Under the pieces are notes generated by a model that was not told the DNA's origin, did not search any database, and worked only from the letters and a program-made list of their open reading frames with translations. DNA of 64,000 bases from Sphingobacterium sp. B16(2022) (GTDB taxonomy: Bacteria > Bacteroidota > Bacteroidia > Sphingobacteriales > Sphingobacteriaceae). Shown piece by piece: positions 9,393 to 18,668 of the stretch. The DNA is taken from assembly GCF_012030425.1 (NCBI RefSeq), contig NZ_JAAUVN010000003.1, positions 1-64,000 of the forward strand. The letters are read 5' to 3'. The translations under genes and the position numbers were made by a program. How positions within the stretch are numbered: position 1 is the first letter of the stretch; the number at the start of each line of letters is the position of its first letter.

Positions 9393-9797
9393 CTAATCTT
9401 CGATTTCCAGTCCCTGTAAAACTGGTATCGGCTTTTTATTATCATCTAAGGCAACAAATGAGAAAACACCCTTCACCGCTAATTCTCTTCCATCTTTGTA
9501 CATATCTTCTAAGAAGATTTCCACTTTTACCTTTAAGCTAGTCCTTCCTACATGTATTACTTCCGCAATAGCTTCAATCATACTTCCTGCAGGGATTGCT
9601 TTTTCAAAATCAATCTTATCTGAGGAAACAGTTACGAGTGCTTTTCTACAGAACCGTGTTGCACACATAAAAGTTACCTCGTCCATGATCGCCATGGCTT
9701 TACCACCAAATAATGTTGCGTGGTGATTTGTTGTAAACGGAAAAACAGTTATAAAATGATGTGTTCTCGACTGTTCAATTCTTTCTTGTAATGTCAT
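9393..9797 (-). CDS. Acyl-CoA thioesterase, hotdog fold
   Basis: This 134-residue protein matches the YciA/ACOT-type hotdog thioesterases, which hydrolyse acyl-CoA to the acid and CoA in the cytoplasm. Conserved elements are NHHATLFGGKAMAIMDEVTF, a helix with the catalytic Asp/Glu region, followed by RFCRKALVTVSSDKIDFEKA. It begins 6 nt after the stop of the MutS-like gene, so the two are probably co-transcribed. The acyl chain preferred cannot be told from sequence. Confidence 0.92.
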   Translation of the reverse strand: MTLQERIEQSRTHHFITVFPFTTNHHATLFGGKAMAIMDEVTFMCATRFCRKALVTVSSDKIDFEKAIPAGSMIEAIAEVIHVGRTSLKVKVEIFLEDMYKDGRELAVKGVFSFVALDDNKKPIPVLQGLEIED

Positions 9798-9803
9798 TTT
9801 TGT

Positions 9804-11627
9804 TTAATTTCTTCCTTGTTCTACGTCGACTCCAATACCTTTTAACAACATTGAAGCATTAAATATTTTACACTCTCCTATTTTCAGTTTATAATCAAAT
9901 AGCATTTCTCCTTGGATCACCTGTATATCAAAGTGGTAATTCTTTACAACCTGTGGATATTCGTCGGCTAACGTTGATAATTGCAGATCATGCGTTGCAA
10001 CCATTCCCTTTCCTTTTTCTGTAATCAATTTTTTGATAATAGCTCTAGAGCCTAAATATTTATCAACAGAATTAGTTCCTCTTAACATCTCATCGATTAA
10101 AAAGAAACTATCGTTGCGTTCCGCTACAGTTTCTAAAATAAATTTCATCCGGTCCAATTCTGCTTTAAAAGTTGACGTACTTTCATTCAGATTATCCTTA
10201 ATGCGCATATAAGATATCAAATGAAACATCGGAATTTTGAAAGATCTTGCTGGCACTACTGCTCCCGCATAAGCCAAAACAGCATTTATACCGACAGTAC
10301 GCAGAAATGTACTCTTTCCAGCCATATTAGATCCTGTCACCAAAGCGATTTCATGGTCAGCATTTGTATAGGTATTGGCAATAGATTTATCAGATGCAAT
10401 CAAGGGATGCGCCAAATCGACAGCTTCTATGGGTGTCTCCAGATGGTCAAGAATAATTGGGGTAGTCCATTCAGCATGATTTCGCTTCCAAGTACCTAAA
10501 CTCACCAAAGCCTCTACTTCAGCTAAAGTATCAAAAGCTTCCAAAATATTAGCTTGATACTTAGCTTTCCAGTCTACAATGGCCAATACCTGCTTAAAAT
10601 CCCATAAAAATATCAGATTTAAAATTGTCCCGACCATCATGTTGTTTCGGGCATCCAGATTACTGATCAGCTTACCCAATTTCTTGAACGCATGGGAAAC
10701 CGAATCTGATGACCCCTCTATTTTTAATTTTTCCTGTAATTCCTGGTTACGGTTCGCTGTCCAAGCCCTATTTTCGACCAGTTCCATACTTGCGGCATAT
10801 GAATCCAGCAGATTTCCTACTTTATCGATCCGACTGGAAAAAAAAGAAATTTTGCCACCGTTGAACATTGACCAAAGGATATGGATCAATCCTATGATGA
10901 CTGGGAGGTATGCCACAGATGGAACAAAAACGGCTAAAACGACCGATCCTATAAATATAAAAGGGGCAAGCTTAACATAGATCCGCATAATTGCGCTTCC
11001 GAATGTAAAATCTCCGGACTCAAAATAGGTTGCTAAAAAAGACTTTACATCTAGCTTCTGATTCAGATTTGATAAAAGCTTTGCTTGAAAATCCTGACTC
11101 CAACGCATATCACTAGCTATTTCAGCTGCAGCTTCCTGACGTTTCACAATCTCGCCACGCTTTGCATCATTAAGTAACCAACTACCTAATACCGCTATAC
11201 TCAGTTTTGTAGTTGAGCGGTTTAATAACTCAAATAGCGAATGATTTCCTACAATGTCCAGATCGGAGCTGTAAGGATGCTTACCATCTTCCAGATGCAT
11301 ACCGTTATCGTAGATATTGACTCCTGTATTTGCTAGCGTTAGCTCATTGACATTGACCGCTAATAACGCTTTCTGGTAATCACTTATTTTTTCTAATTTA
11401 CTTTGTCTATTAACCAAAAAAGCAAAAAGAAATATCAGTGCAAAAAATAAAATCAATACAAGAACAAGATTTTCAAGCTGAAATGAATAGAATAGCGCTG
11501 CCCCACCAAAAATAATAACACCGAGGCGATAAAAACTATTCTTATTGATCACTCTGTCGAGCTTTTTCACTTCCTGTTCAATCTGTTCCTTATTGCTAAG
11601 ATATAAATCCATCATTTTATCTTTCAT
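9804..11627 (-). CDS. Membrane-anchored MutS-family ATPase
   Basis: The 607-residue protein ends in a MutS C-terminal ATPase domain with Walker A TGSNMAGKST (431-440), Walker B FFLIDE (508-513) and MLRGTNSVDKYLGSRAI. It lacks the N-terminal mismatch-recognition and connector domains of MutS. Instead it has hydrophobic segments at about 33-50, 53-73 and 215-252 that look membrane-spanning, with a long lever-like helical region between. Related proteins are common in Bacteroidota and are usually labelled DNA mismatch repair protein, which is probably misleading. It starts an operon with the thioesterase. The function is unknown. Confidence 0.85.
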   Translation of the reverse strand: MKDKMMDLYLSNKEQIEQEVKKLDRVINKNSFYRLGVIIFGGAALFYSFQLENLVLVLILFFALIFLFAFLVNRQSKLEKISDYQKALLAVNVNELTLANTGVNIYDNGMHLEDGKHPYSSDLDIVGNHSLFELLNRSTTKLSIAVLGSWLLNDAKRGEIVKRQEAAAEIASDMRWSQDFQAKLLSNLNQKLDVKSFLATYFESGDFTFGSAIMRIYVKLAPFIFIGSVVLAVFVPSVAYLPVIIGLIHILWSMFNGGKISFFSSRIDKVGNLLDSYAASMELVENRAWTANRNQELQEKLKIEGSSDSVSHAFKKLGKLISNLDARNNMMVGTILNLIFLWDFKQVLAIVDWKAKYQANILEAFDTLAEVEALVSLGTWKRNHAEWTTPIILDHLETPIEAVDLAHPLIASDKSIANTYTNADHEIALVTGSNMAGKSTFLRTVGINAVLAYAGAVVPARSFKIPMFHLISYMRIKDNLNESTSTFKAELDRMKFILETVAERNDSFFLIDEMLRGTNSVDKYLGSRAIIKKLITEKGKGMVATHDLQLSTLADEYPQVVKNYHFDIQVIQGEMLFDYKLKIGECKIFNASMLLKGIGVDVEQGRN

Positions 11628-11997
11628 TGAAGTATAATTTGTTGTTTAACGGTAATGAAGCGAGCATAAGCATACTCCTCCCCAAAAGCAGTACATATGC
11701 TCATGCTCGCTTCCATCTATATATAATTATTTATGAGTATCCATTTTCAACGGCATTATAGGCACGTTACACTCATTTTGTTTACTTTTTATTAATTATT
11801 TAAGGCATTCACATCTTCTTTACTAGCAGTTTGATGTATCATTAGTTATTAGATGTACGCAGTAAAACTTCCTCACTAATTTGATGCATTTAGATCACAG
11901 TGCTATTCTTTATCATCAGCCCTATATTCGTCATTTCTCTGAACATTTAATAGTAAGAAGGGATCATAATCCAAATCGCTAAAAAAAAGCCTGGTTA
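11628..11997. other. Spacer upstream of the MutS-like gene
   Basis: This 370-bp AT-rich stretch contains the leftward pcm terminator at its right end and presumably the promoter of the MutS-like operon. I found no open frame or RNA structure to support. Confidence 0.5.
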
Positions 11998-12008
11998 TTA
12001 CCAAGCTT
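11981..12008 (-). terminator. Terminator of pcm
   Basis: On the minus strand AAGCTTGGT, an AATA loop and ACCAGGCTT form a 9-bp stem with one G-T pair, followed by a run of T. The left part of the stem overlaps the last pcm codons and stop. Confidence 0.8.
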
Positions 12009-12654
12009 GATCCCCAACCAAAGGGACAAATCTAAATGTATCTAATTCAATGCTATCAAAATCATTCTCACCAACCCGAATGATTGTGACCATTTTTTGT
12101 TCTTTCTCATCACCTACCGGTATTACAAATATACCCCCTATTTTTAACTGCTTCAGCATAATCTCGGGTACAAATGGAGCACCCGCAGTTACGATAATCT
12201 TATCATATGGTGCATGCTGTTCAATTCCTTTAGAACCGTCCCCACAGAAAAAATGGGGTTTATATCCCATATATGGCAATACCTGTATGGTTCTATTATA
12301 TAAATTTTCTTGTCGTTCTATGGTATAAACCTGAGCGCCTAGCTCCAGCAGTATACAAGTTTGATATCCCGAACCTGTTCCTATTTCTAAAACCTTATCT
12401 CCTTTTTTAACATGCAGCAGTTCCGATTGATAAGCAACAGTATACGGTTGAGATATCGTTTGTCCATCGCCGATTGGAAATGCGATATCTTTATATGCTT
12501 GATTCCAAAAGGTTTCATCAAAGAAAAAATGACGTGGTACTTTAGCAATGGCATTCAGCACATTCTGGTCACTAATACCTCTTGTCTTCAGCAGCTGCAC
12601 CAATTGCTTACGAGCACCTTTTTCTCTATAATTATCTACAAATTTATACGCCAT
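11998..12654 (-). CDS. pcm: Protein-L-isoaspartate O-methyltransferase
   Basis: The enzyme methylates isoaspartyl residues in damaged proteins using S-adenosylmethionine. The 218-residue length and motifs fit: AIAKVPRHFFFDE at the N-terminus, FPIGDGQTISQPYTVAYQ (substrate and SAM region) and the SAM-binding VLEIGTGSGYQTCILLELG. It follows priA in the same direction with a 129-bp gap, so it may have its own promoter. Its terminator overlaps the stop codon. Confidence 0.95.
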   Translation of the reverse strand: MAYKFVDNYREKGARKQLVQLLKTRGISDQNVLNAIAKVPRHFFFDETFWNQAYKDIAFPIGDGQTISQPYTVAYQSELLHVKKGDKVLEIGTGSGYQTCILLELGAQVYTIERQENLYNRTIQVLPYMGYKPHFFCGDGSKGIEQHAPYDKIIVTAGAPFVPEIMLKQLKIGGIFVIPVGDEKEQKMVTIIRVGENDFDSIELDTFRFVPLVGDQAW

Positions 12655-12783
12655 TATGACTCAAAAATACTATTGTTATTTAACAATTACCACTACAAGA
12701 ACTTTTTCATAACTAATCAATTAGCCTGCAAGCTATTTCATTTGAAAAGAATAATTTTTGGCTAATTTCATCTACCGATTCCT

Positions 12784-15285
12784 CTAATAAGGATCTACAT
12801 CGATCACAATGCGTGAACCCGTGTTTGCTTTATCTGCAATAAAATCATTCTTCACCATCTTAATCAGATCTTTTACTTTAACAATACTGATGTTATTGCG
12901 TTCAATTTTCAATGTGATCGTCTGAATAAAATAATTACGTACTCTTCCTACTAAAGGGGTTTCTGGTCCAAGAACCCGTGAACCTAATTGCTGGCGCAGA
13001 CCTGACGCAAATTTTTTAGCTCCGTCATAACATTTCTGGATATCCATATGCTTAATATCGATTCTGATCACACGGTAGAACGGCGGATATGCAAAATTTT
13101 TACGTTCAATGATCTCTGTATCAAACATGGCTTGATAATCATGCGCAACAACCTGTTCTAACACACGGTGTTTTGGTGTGTAAGTCTGAATGATAACCTG
13201 TCCTCCTGCCTCTCTTCTTCCTGCACGTCCTGCGACCTGCAAGAAAAGTGAAAAAGCTCTTTCATAGGCTCTAAAATCAGGAAAATTAATCATGGTATCT
13301 GCATTGATGATACCGATTAAGCTGACCTTTCCAAAATCCAGTCCTTTTGCAACCATTTGTGTACCGATCAGAATATCAAATTCATGTTCATCAAAAGCAC
13401 CTATAATTTTATCAAAACCATTTTTCCCTTTTGTAGAATCTAGATCCAAACGTCCTATTCGGACATTAGGCATCAGTAATTCCAGTTCTTCCTCTACACG
13501 CTCGGTTCCAAAACCTTTACTTTCAATATGTGGCATACCACATGCGGGGCAGATTTTAATTGGAGGTTCCACGTGGCCACAGTAATGGCAATGCATCATG
13601 TTTGAACTCTTATGGTAAGTCATACTGACATCACAGTTCACACATTTAGCTACAAAACCACAGGTGTTACATTGAATTATGGTGGTATGTCCACGTCGAT
13701 TCTGAAATAGAATCACTTGTTCCTTACGTTCCAATGCTCCTTCTATAGCTTTTAATAAAGTACCCGAGAAGTATGAAAACATATTTTCCTTTCTTCCTTC
13801 TTGCGGTATATCGACAATATGGATTTCTGGCAATTGTGCTTGACCAAAACGTTCTAAAAGCTGTACAAAACCATATTTCTTGGATTTTGCATTATAGAAA
13901 CTTTCAATAGATGGTGTTGCAGAACCTAGTAATACTTTAGTCTGATGAATATACCCCAAATATATCGCTGTATCACGAGCATGATAGCGCGGTGCGGGAT
14001 CATATTGTTTGTAAGAACTCTCATGCTCTTCATCGACAATAATAATTCCCAGATCTTGAAAAGGTAAAAACACGGAAGAACGGGCGCCTACGATAACCTT
14101 AAATTCGTTTTTCATTACCTTATGCCATACCTCAGCACGTTCGTTATCATTAAATTTCGAATGATATACACCAAGTTTATCGCCAAAATGCAATTTGAGA
14201 CGTGCGGTAATCTGTGATGTTAAAGCTATTTCAGGCAGTAAATATAGGGCTGAATGACCTCTTGCCAATGCTTCCTCAATCAATCTGATATAGAGTTGTG
14301 TTTTCCCCGATGCTGTCACACCATGCAATAAGGTGACATCTTTAGTTTCAAAGCACTGATGAATTTCGTCAAAAACACGTTTTTGATTATCATTAAATTC
14401 AAAATTGGCCTCCAATTCGAGATCTTCTCCTTGAAAACGGCTGACGACTTTCTCTTTAACCTGAAATACGCCTTTATCAACTAATGCTGTAATGGCGCCC
14501 GAACCACATCCCGATGCTTCCATTATCATCTGTCGGGTAACATCCACTCCTTTTTTCAACAATTGCATGAAACCCAATACGGCATCCTGCTGCTTTGGAG
14601 CTCGATTTAAGGCATCTAATAAGTTCCGTTTACCATCTTCATCCCGAAATTCCGGAGCAAAAGAGAAAAAAACTTTAGTCTTTGGTTTATATCGTTCAGT
14701 AATCTCTTCAGAAATCAATATTATTCCCTTATCAAACATCGCTTTCAATATGGGGAAAACAGACTTTTGACTCAATAGCTTAACGATATCATTTACTTTT
14801 AATTCACCGGCCACCTCAAGTGCTTCAATGATCAGATACTCTTTATCAGTCAAAGTCGAACGGTCGAAATCTTCTGAAATAGCCGAGGCGATCTTAGTTT
14901 CACTTGCCAATTTCAAAGCAGAGGGTAAAGCAGCTTGCATAACCTCTCCCAATGAACACATATAATAATCAGATATCCAGTCCCACAACTGTAGTTGTGC
15001 ACCATCTACGATAGGTTTTTCATCAATGATGTCTAAAATATACTTTGCTTCATAATGCTTTGGCGCCTCTTTCGTTATTTGTTTTACAATAGCAGAATAG
15101 ATTTTATTCTTTCCAAATTGAACCATAACACGAACACCTACCTGGATCTTATCATTCCATTCAACTGGAATTCGGTAAGTATAGGTATTCGCTAATGCTA
15201 AAGGCAAAATAACATCAACAAAAACAGTTGCTCGGTCTATAAAAAATAAGTTTTGAGGCTCTGGCATATTCATTTCAAGTATCAT
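12784..15285 (-). CDS. priA: Primosomal protein N' (PriA helicase)
   Basis: PriA binds stalled forks and reloads the replisome. The 833-residue protein has the N-terminal 3'-end-binding region, Walker A LLHGVTASGKTQLYIRL near residue 325, the DEEH box (IIIVDEEHESSYKQ), the zinc-binding cysteines CNTCGFVAKCVNC and CHYCG/CPACG, and the helicase C-terminal segment GTQMVAKGLDFGKVSLIGI. The GVTASGKT loop is a usual PriA variant. Start choice among ATGs at 15285 and slightly downstream is not decided. Terminator-like DNA upstream separates it from the DUF423 gene. Confidence 0.96.
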   Translation of the reverse strand: MILEMNMPEPQNLFFIDRATVFVDVILPLALANTYTYRIPVEWNDKIQVGVRVMVQFGKNKIYSAIVKQITKEAPKHYEAKYILDIIDEKPIVDGAQLQLWDWISDYYMCSLGEVMQAALPSALKLASETKIASAISEDFDRSTLTDKEYLIIEALEVAGELKVNDIVKLLSQKSVFPILKAMFDKGIILISEEITERYKPKTKVFFSFAPEFRDEDGKRNLLDALNRAPKQQDAVLGFMQLLKKGVDVTRQMIMEASGCGSGAITALVDKGVFQVKEKVVSRFQGEDLELEANFEFNDNQKRVFDEIHQCFETKDVTLLHGVTASGKTQLYIRLIEEALARGHSALYLLPEIALTSQITARLKLHFGDKLGVYHSKFNDNERAEVWHKVMKNEFKVIVGARSSVFLPFQDLGIIIVDEEHESSYKQYDPAPRYHARDTAIYLGYIHQTKVLLGSATPSIESFYNAKSKKYGFVQLLERFGQAQLPEIHIVDIPQEGRKENMFSYFSGTLLKAIEGALERKEQVILFQNRRGHTTIIQCNTCGFVAKCVNCDVSMTYHKSSNMMHCHYCGHVEPPIKICPACGMPHIESKGFGTERVEEELELLMPNVRIGRLDLDSTKGKNGFDKIIGAFDEHEFDILIGTQMVAKGLDFGKVSLIGIINADTMINFPDFRAYERAFSLFLQVAGRAGRREAGGQVIIQTYTPKHRVLEQVVAHDYQAMFDTEIIERKNFAYPPFYRVIRIDIKHMDIQKCYDGAKKFASGLRQQLGSRVLGPETPLVGRVRNYFIQTITLKIERNNISIVKVKDLIKMVKNDFIADKANTGSRIVIDVDPY

Positions 15286-15302
15286 GTAAAATTACTAAAA
15301 AA

Positions 15303-15338
15303 TAAGCCCTCGAAAAAACGTTAATTTCTCCGAGGGCT
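15303..15338 (-). terminator. Terminator downstream of the DUF423 gene
   Basis: AGCCCTCG (15305-15312) and CGAGGGCT (15331-15338) pair across an 18-nt loop. On the minus strand the stem is followed by TATTTTTT, just before the priA start. Some read-through into priA is possible. Confidence 0.65.
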
Positions 15339-15364
15339 CATCTTACGGTAATAAAACCGTTAAA

Positions 15365-15754
15365 TTATGACTTATTCTTTAATGCGGCAACGAAAAGTGC
15401 TGCCCAACCTACTATAAAGGCGACTCCACCCAGCGGTGTTATTGGGCCAAGAATAGCTGGATTTCCAAAACCTGTAATTTCGCGCACACTTAACAGATAT
15501 AAAGAACCTGAAAAGAAAAGCAATCCAATTATAAAGGCTATAAATGAGACACGGATAGATGCAGTTTTTGCCCGCGAAAAAGTGGACAGAAACAACAAAG
15601 CCAAAGTATGGTAAAAATGGTACTGATTGGCAGTTTTCCAAGTTTCGATATGTTGTTCACTAATCTTACCTTCTAAACCATGCGCACCAAAAGCGCCTAA
15701 AATAACAGCTAGTGCACCAAAAAATGCAGCCACTAGGATGATTCTCTTATTCAT
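15365..15754 (-). CDS. DUF423 family small membrane protein
   Basis: This 129-residue protein has four hydrophobic helices and the family's N-terminal ILGAFGAHGLEGKI and C-terminal ITPLGGVAFIVGWAAL motifs. Family members are inner-membrane proteins of unknown function (YwdK-type). The N-terminal helix could be mistaken for a signal peptide. It is divergent from the large gene at 15912 and is followed by a terminator, so it is probably monocistronic. Confidence 0.9.
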   Translation of the reverse strand: MNKRIILVAAFFGALAVILGAFGAHGLEGKISEQHIETWKTANQYHFYHTLALLFLSTFSRAKTASIRVSFIAFIIGLLFFSGSLYLLSVREITGFGNPAILGPITPLGGVAFIVGWAALFVAALKNKS

Positions 15755-15857
15755 TAATCGAAAATTACGTCTATATTTTATTAATGCTGGATAAATGTAT
15801 CAAATCTTCCTCAGAAAAGGAGAATATTTGTTAAATTTATTGTTACAAAGGAGTACT

Positions 15858-15865
15858 TACATTTG
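15858..15865 (+). promoter_or_regulatory. -7 element ahead of the DUF3352-like gene
   Basis: TACATTTG matches the -7 consensus and is about 47 bp before the ATG at 15912. A TTG at 15840-15842 may be the -33 (15-bp spacer, somewhat short). The site supports the 15912 start over the upstream in-frame ATG at 15795. Confidence 0.4.
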
Positions 15866-15911
15866 TGACAACTCAGGTTCCAGATATTTTTTAGTACGTT
15901 TGTTATTAGAT

Positions 15912-18551
15912 ATGAGAAATACGATTATTGTTACTGTCCTACTTTTTATAGCCGTAGTTGCGGCTTCCATCTACTACTTCTCCGACAGCAGCAGCAAGCA
16001 AGAAACTGCGACAAAAACACTCCAGTATTTACCTGCTGATACCTACTTTATTGCAGCTTTCAGAAATAACGAAACAACGGATACAATTTTCCAGAATTTC
16101 GAACTGTTTGAAGCAATTCAGGGAAAACAAGATTTTGACAATCTCAAAACAATTAAGCAGGATTTCTTAAGTGCGGCATCGATTAAAGGCAAAGTGCAGG
16201 ATGTGGAAGTCATTCTTTCCTATCACCCTACAAAATCGGGTATGGCATCATTATATACGGTCGGTCTGAATGAAAAAATAAACGATAAGACCTTAGAAGC
16301 TTTATTTCAAGGTGTAGATAAAAAATACAAGAAAAATCAAACTGACACGCTAGGTCACCGCATTTACAGTTTTGATAAAGGTATTAAAGATTCTGTGCTG
16401 TTCTGTACACTTCATGAAAATATTCTTTTTGCTGGTTATAATCCTTCAATAATCCATCAGGTCATTGATAAATCGGTTAAAAAATTAGATCATAAGCAAA
16501 TTGAATTCTTCATCAGTCAAAACAGTAAGAATACTCCGTTAAGTCTTTATTTTAGTAATAATCAAATTGCAGCTCTAGCAAAAAAAATCATGCGCAGTAA
16601 GTTTGGCATGTATCTTAATCAAATTGATTCATTACAAGGATCTACAGCCTGGAATCTAAACTTCAAAGATGATGCATTAATTTTTAAAGGAGAAACGCAG
16701 CTTAACCTGAATCAGCATAACTATCTGCAACTTTTTGCTCATCAATCACCACAAGTGCAAACTTTAGCTAATTTTTTACCAAAAAACACCTCTTCCTACA
16801 TTAACTATAGCCTTTCTGATATCAATAGCTTTCATCGCTCACTTAGCGATTTATTTACCTATCGAAAGGAAGCTGATAAAATTAAGAGCCATCAAAAGCT
16901 CATTGAGAATGAAGGAAAAGTAATCTTTCAAACTGATATTTTACCTTTATGGAATGATGAATTTGCAATTGCGGAATTGGATAATATGAATATTCTAGGT
17001 CTTGTTAGTTTAGCTGATAGCAGTAAATTTATAGAAACTTCAAAAAAAATAAGCAGCAATCAAGGAGATGATATCTACCAATTTGATTATTCCAACATTC
17101 TTTATTCAAGTTTCGGAGATCCCTTCAAAAGTTTTCAGCGTCCATACTTTACAAGAATCGGAAAAGTACTTGTTGTGGCAAATCAGACCGGTGTTCTACG
17201 AAAGTACCGTCAGGCTTATTTCGATAACCAGATGATGTCTGGAACAGCCATCTTCAAGAATCATAGTGCCATTCAGAGCAACAGAGCGAATGTTACGTTT
17301 TATATCGAACCTGAAACAGCGAAGAATACAATCATTAATAACTTAAAGTCGGAGTATGCTAAAAACTTCAGAGATAAGGAACTTTTTGGTTATCAAAATT
17401 TTTACTCGACTTCTTTGCAGGTAAGTGGAAATGCTGGTGGATTTATTTCAGGTTTTTATGCCTTATACAAATCTAAAAATCGTTTTGGAGGGACTGCAGC
17501 ATGGACATTTCAAATGAACTCAAAATTAATCAATAATCCTTGGGTATTTAATCAGACTGAAAACAGCAAATTTATTTTAGTACAAGAGCAGGATCATACG
17601 GTCTATGCACTCAGCCCTTCTGGTAAAGAATTATGGAAAACACTCTTTCAGGGAGAAATTTTAGGGCAACCGATTCAATTGCAGGACCGTAGTATACTGT
17701 TGAATACCAGAAGTCGTCTGTATCGTTTTTCTCCTGATGGAAAGTTAATACCTGGTTTTTCTGTGGGTTTACCGAGCAATGCCTCTGCAGGTCTTACACT
17801 GACAAATTTCAACAATGAAAAAAGAATCTATATTCCGTGCTCAAACCAGATAGCTGTATACGATCTGACGGGAAAAAAGATCGAAGATTGGAAAAATCCA
17901 AGCTTGGACAGCAAAATTTTATTTGATTTGAAAGCAGCTACAATTGCTAATCAAAATTTTATCATTGCAGGAACCAGCCAAGGGTCAGTTTACTTTTTTA
18001 ATGAAGATGGTACTCTTATCCGTAAAGAAGAGCTTAATGTCAATGGGCAAACGTTAAAGAACCCAATTGGGTTGATAACAACTTCGGATATGAAGAATTC
18101 CTTTGTTATTGTACCGAAAGATAAAGGAGAAGTGATTAAAGTTCCTTTCGAGGGAGATCCGATCAAATTAAAAATTGGCGATTGGGGCACAAACTTTACG
18201 TTCAACTTTGAAGATGTAAGTGGCAGTGCGGATAAAGATTACGTTGTTCTTAGTGACAATAATCTATCTGTGTATAACCAGAAAGATAGCACTAAATATT
18301 TTGCATACAAATTTGTGGACGATGTCAGTAACAGACCTTTATTCTTTAAAGTGACAAACAATAACGATCTTGTTGCTGTAGGTACAGATAACCGTATGAT
18401 TTATATCTTCAATGAAGATGGTCTTGTAAGAAATGGCTTTCCTGTAGAAGGTATGTCAAAATTCTATTTTGGTCCTATCGATTTCGGGAATAATTCATCT
18501 TATTTAATTAGCTCTAAACGAGATCACAAAATTTATGTTTATAAATTTTAA
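15912..18551 (+). CDS. DUF3352-like envelope protein with C-terminal propeller-like repeats
   Basis: With the ATG at 15912 the protein has about 879 residues. It starts with an uncleaved signal or anchor helix (TIIVTVLLFIAVVAASIYYF). The next about 500 residues resemble DUF3352, beginning LQYLPADTYFIAAFRN. The last about 350 contain repeated beta units such as WVFNQTENSKFILVQEQDHT and LWKTLFQGEILGQPIQL, like PQQ-type beta-propeller blades. An exported structural or binding protein is likely; no catalytic motif is visible. It precedes nrnA by 117 bp in the same direction. The function is unknown. Confidence 0.75.
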   Translation: MRNTIIVTVLLFIAVVAASIYYFSDSSSKQETATKTLQYLPADTYFIAAFRNNETTDTIFQNFELFEAIQGKQDFDNLKTIKQDFLSAASIKGKVQDVEVILSYHPTKSGMASLYTVGLNEKINDKTLEALFQGVDKKYKKNQTDTLGHRIYSFDKGIKDSVLFCTLHENILFAGYNPSIIHQVIDKSVKKLDHKQIEFFISQNSKNTPLSLYFSNNQIAALAKKIMRSKFGMYLNQIDSLQGSTAWNLNFKDDALIFKGETQLNLNQHNYLQLFAHQSPQVQTLANFLPKNTSSYINYSLSDINSFHRSLSDLFTYRKEADKIKSHQKLIENEGKVIFQTDILPLWNDEFAIAELDNMNILGLVSLADSSKFIETSKKISSNQGDDIYQFDYSNILYSSFGDPFKSFQRPYFTRIGKVLVVANQTGVLRKYRQAYFDNQMMSGTAIFKNHSAIQSNRANVTFYIEPETAKNTIINNLKSEYAKNFRDKELFGYQNFYSTSLQVSGNAGGFISGFYALYKSKNRFGGTAAWTFQMNSKLINNPWVFNQTENSKFILVQEQDHTVYALSPSGKELWKTLFQGEILGQPIQLQDRSILLNTRSRLYRFSPDGKLIPGFSVGLPSNASAGLTLTNFNNEKRIYIPCSNQIAVYDLTGKKIEDWKNPSLDSKILFDLKAATIANQNFIIAGTSQGSVYFFNEDGTLIRKEELNVNGQTLKNPIGLITTSDMKNSFVIVPKDKGEVIKVPFEGDPIKLKIGDWGTNFTFNFEDVSGSADKDYVVLSDNNLSVYNQKDSTKYFAYKFVDDVSNRPLFFKVTNNNDLVAVGTDNRMIYIFNEDGLVRNGFPVEGMSKFYFGPIDFGNNSSYLISSKRDHKIYVYKF

Positions 18552-18644
18552 CAAATTGTATTTCAAAAATTTAAAAACATAAATCAAAAATCAAAAACGT
18601 CTCAAATGTTTATAAAAAAATGCTATAAATATTTTTTTTTATAG

Positions 18645-18653
18645 TAGGTTTGC
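18645..18653 (+). promoter_or_regulatory. -7 element of the nrnA promoter
   Basis: TAGGTTTGC matches TAnnTTTGC and ends 15 bp before the nrnA ATG, giving a very short leader. No TTTG -33 is evident. Confidence 0.4.
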
Positions 18654-18668
18654 AGACTTAATACGAAT

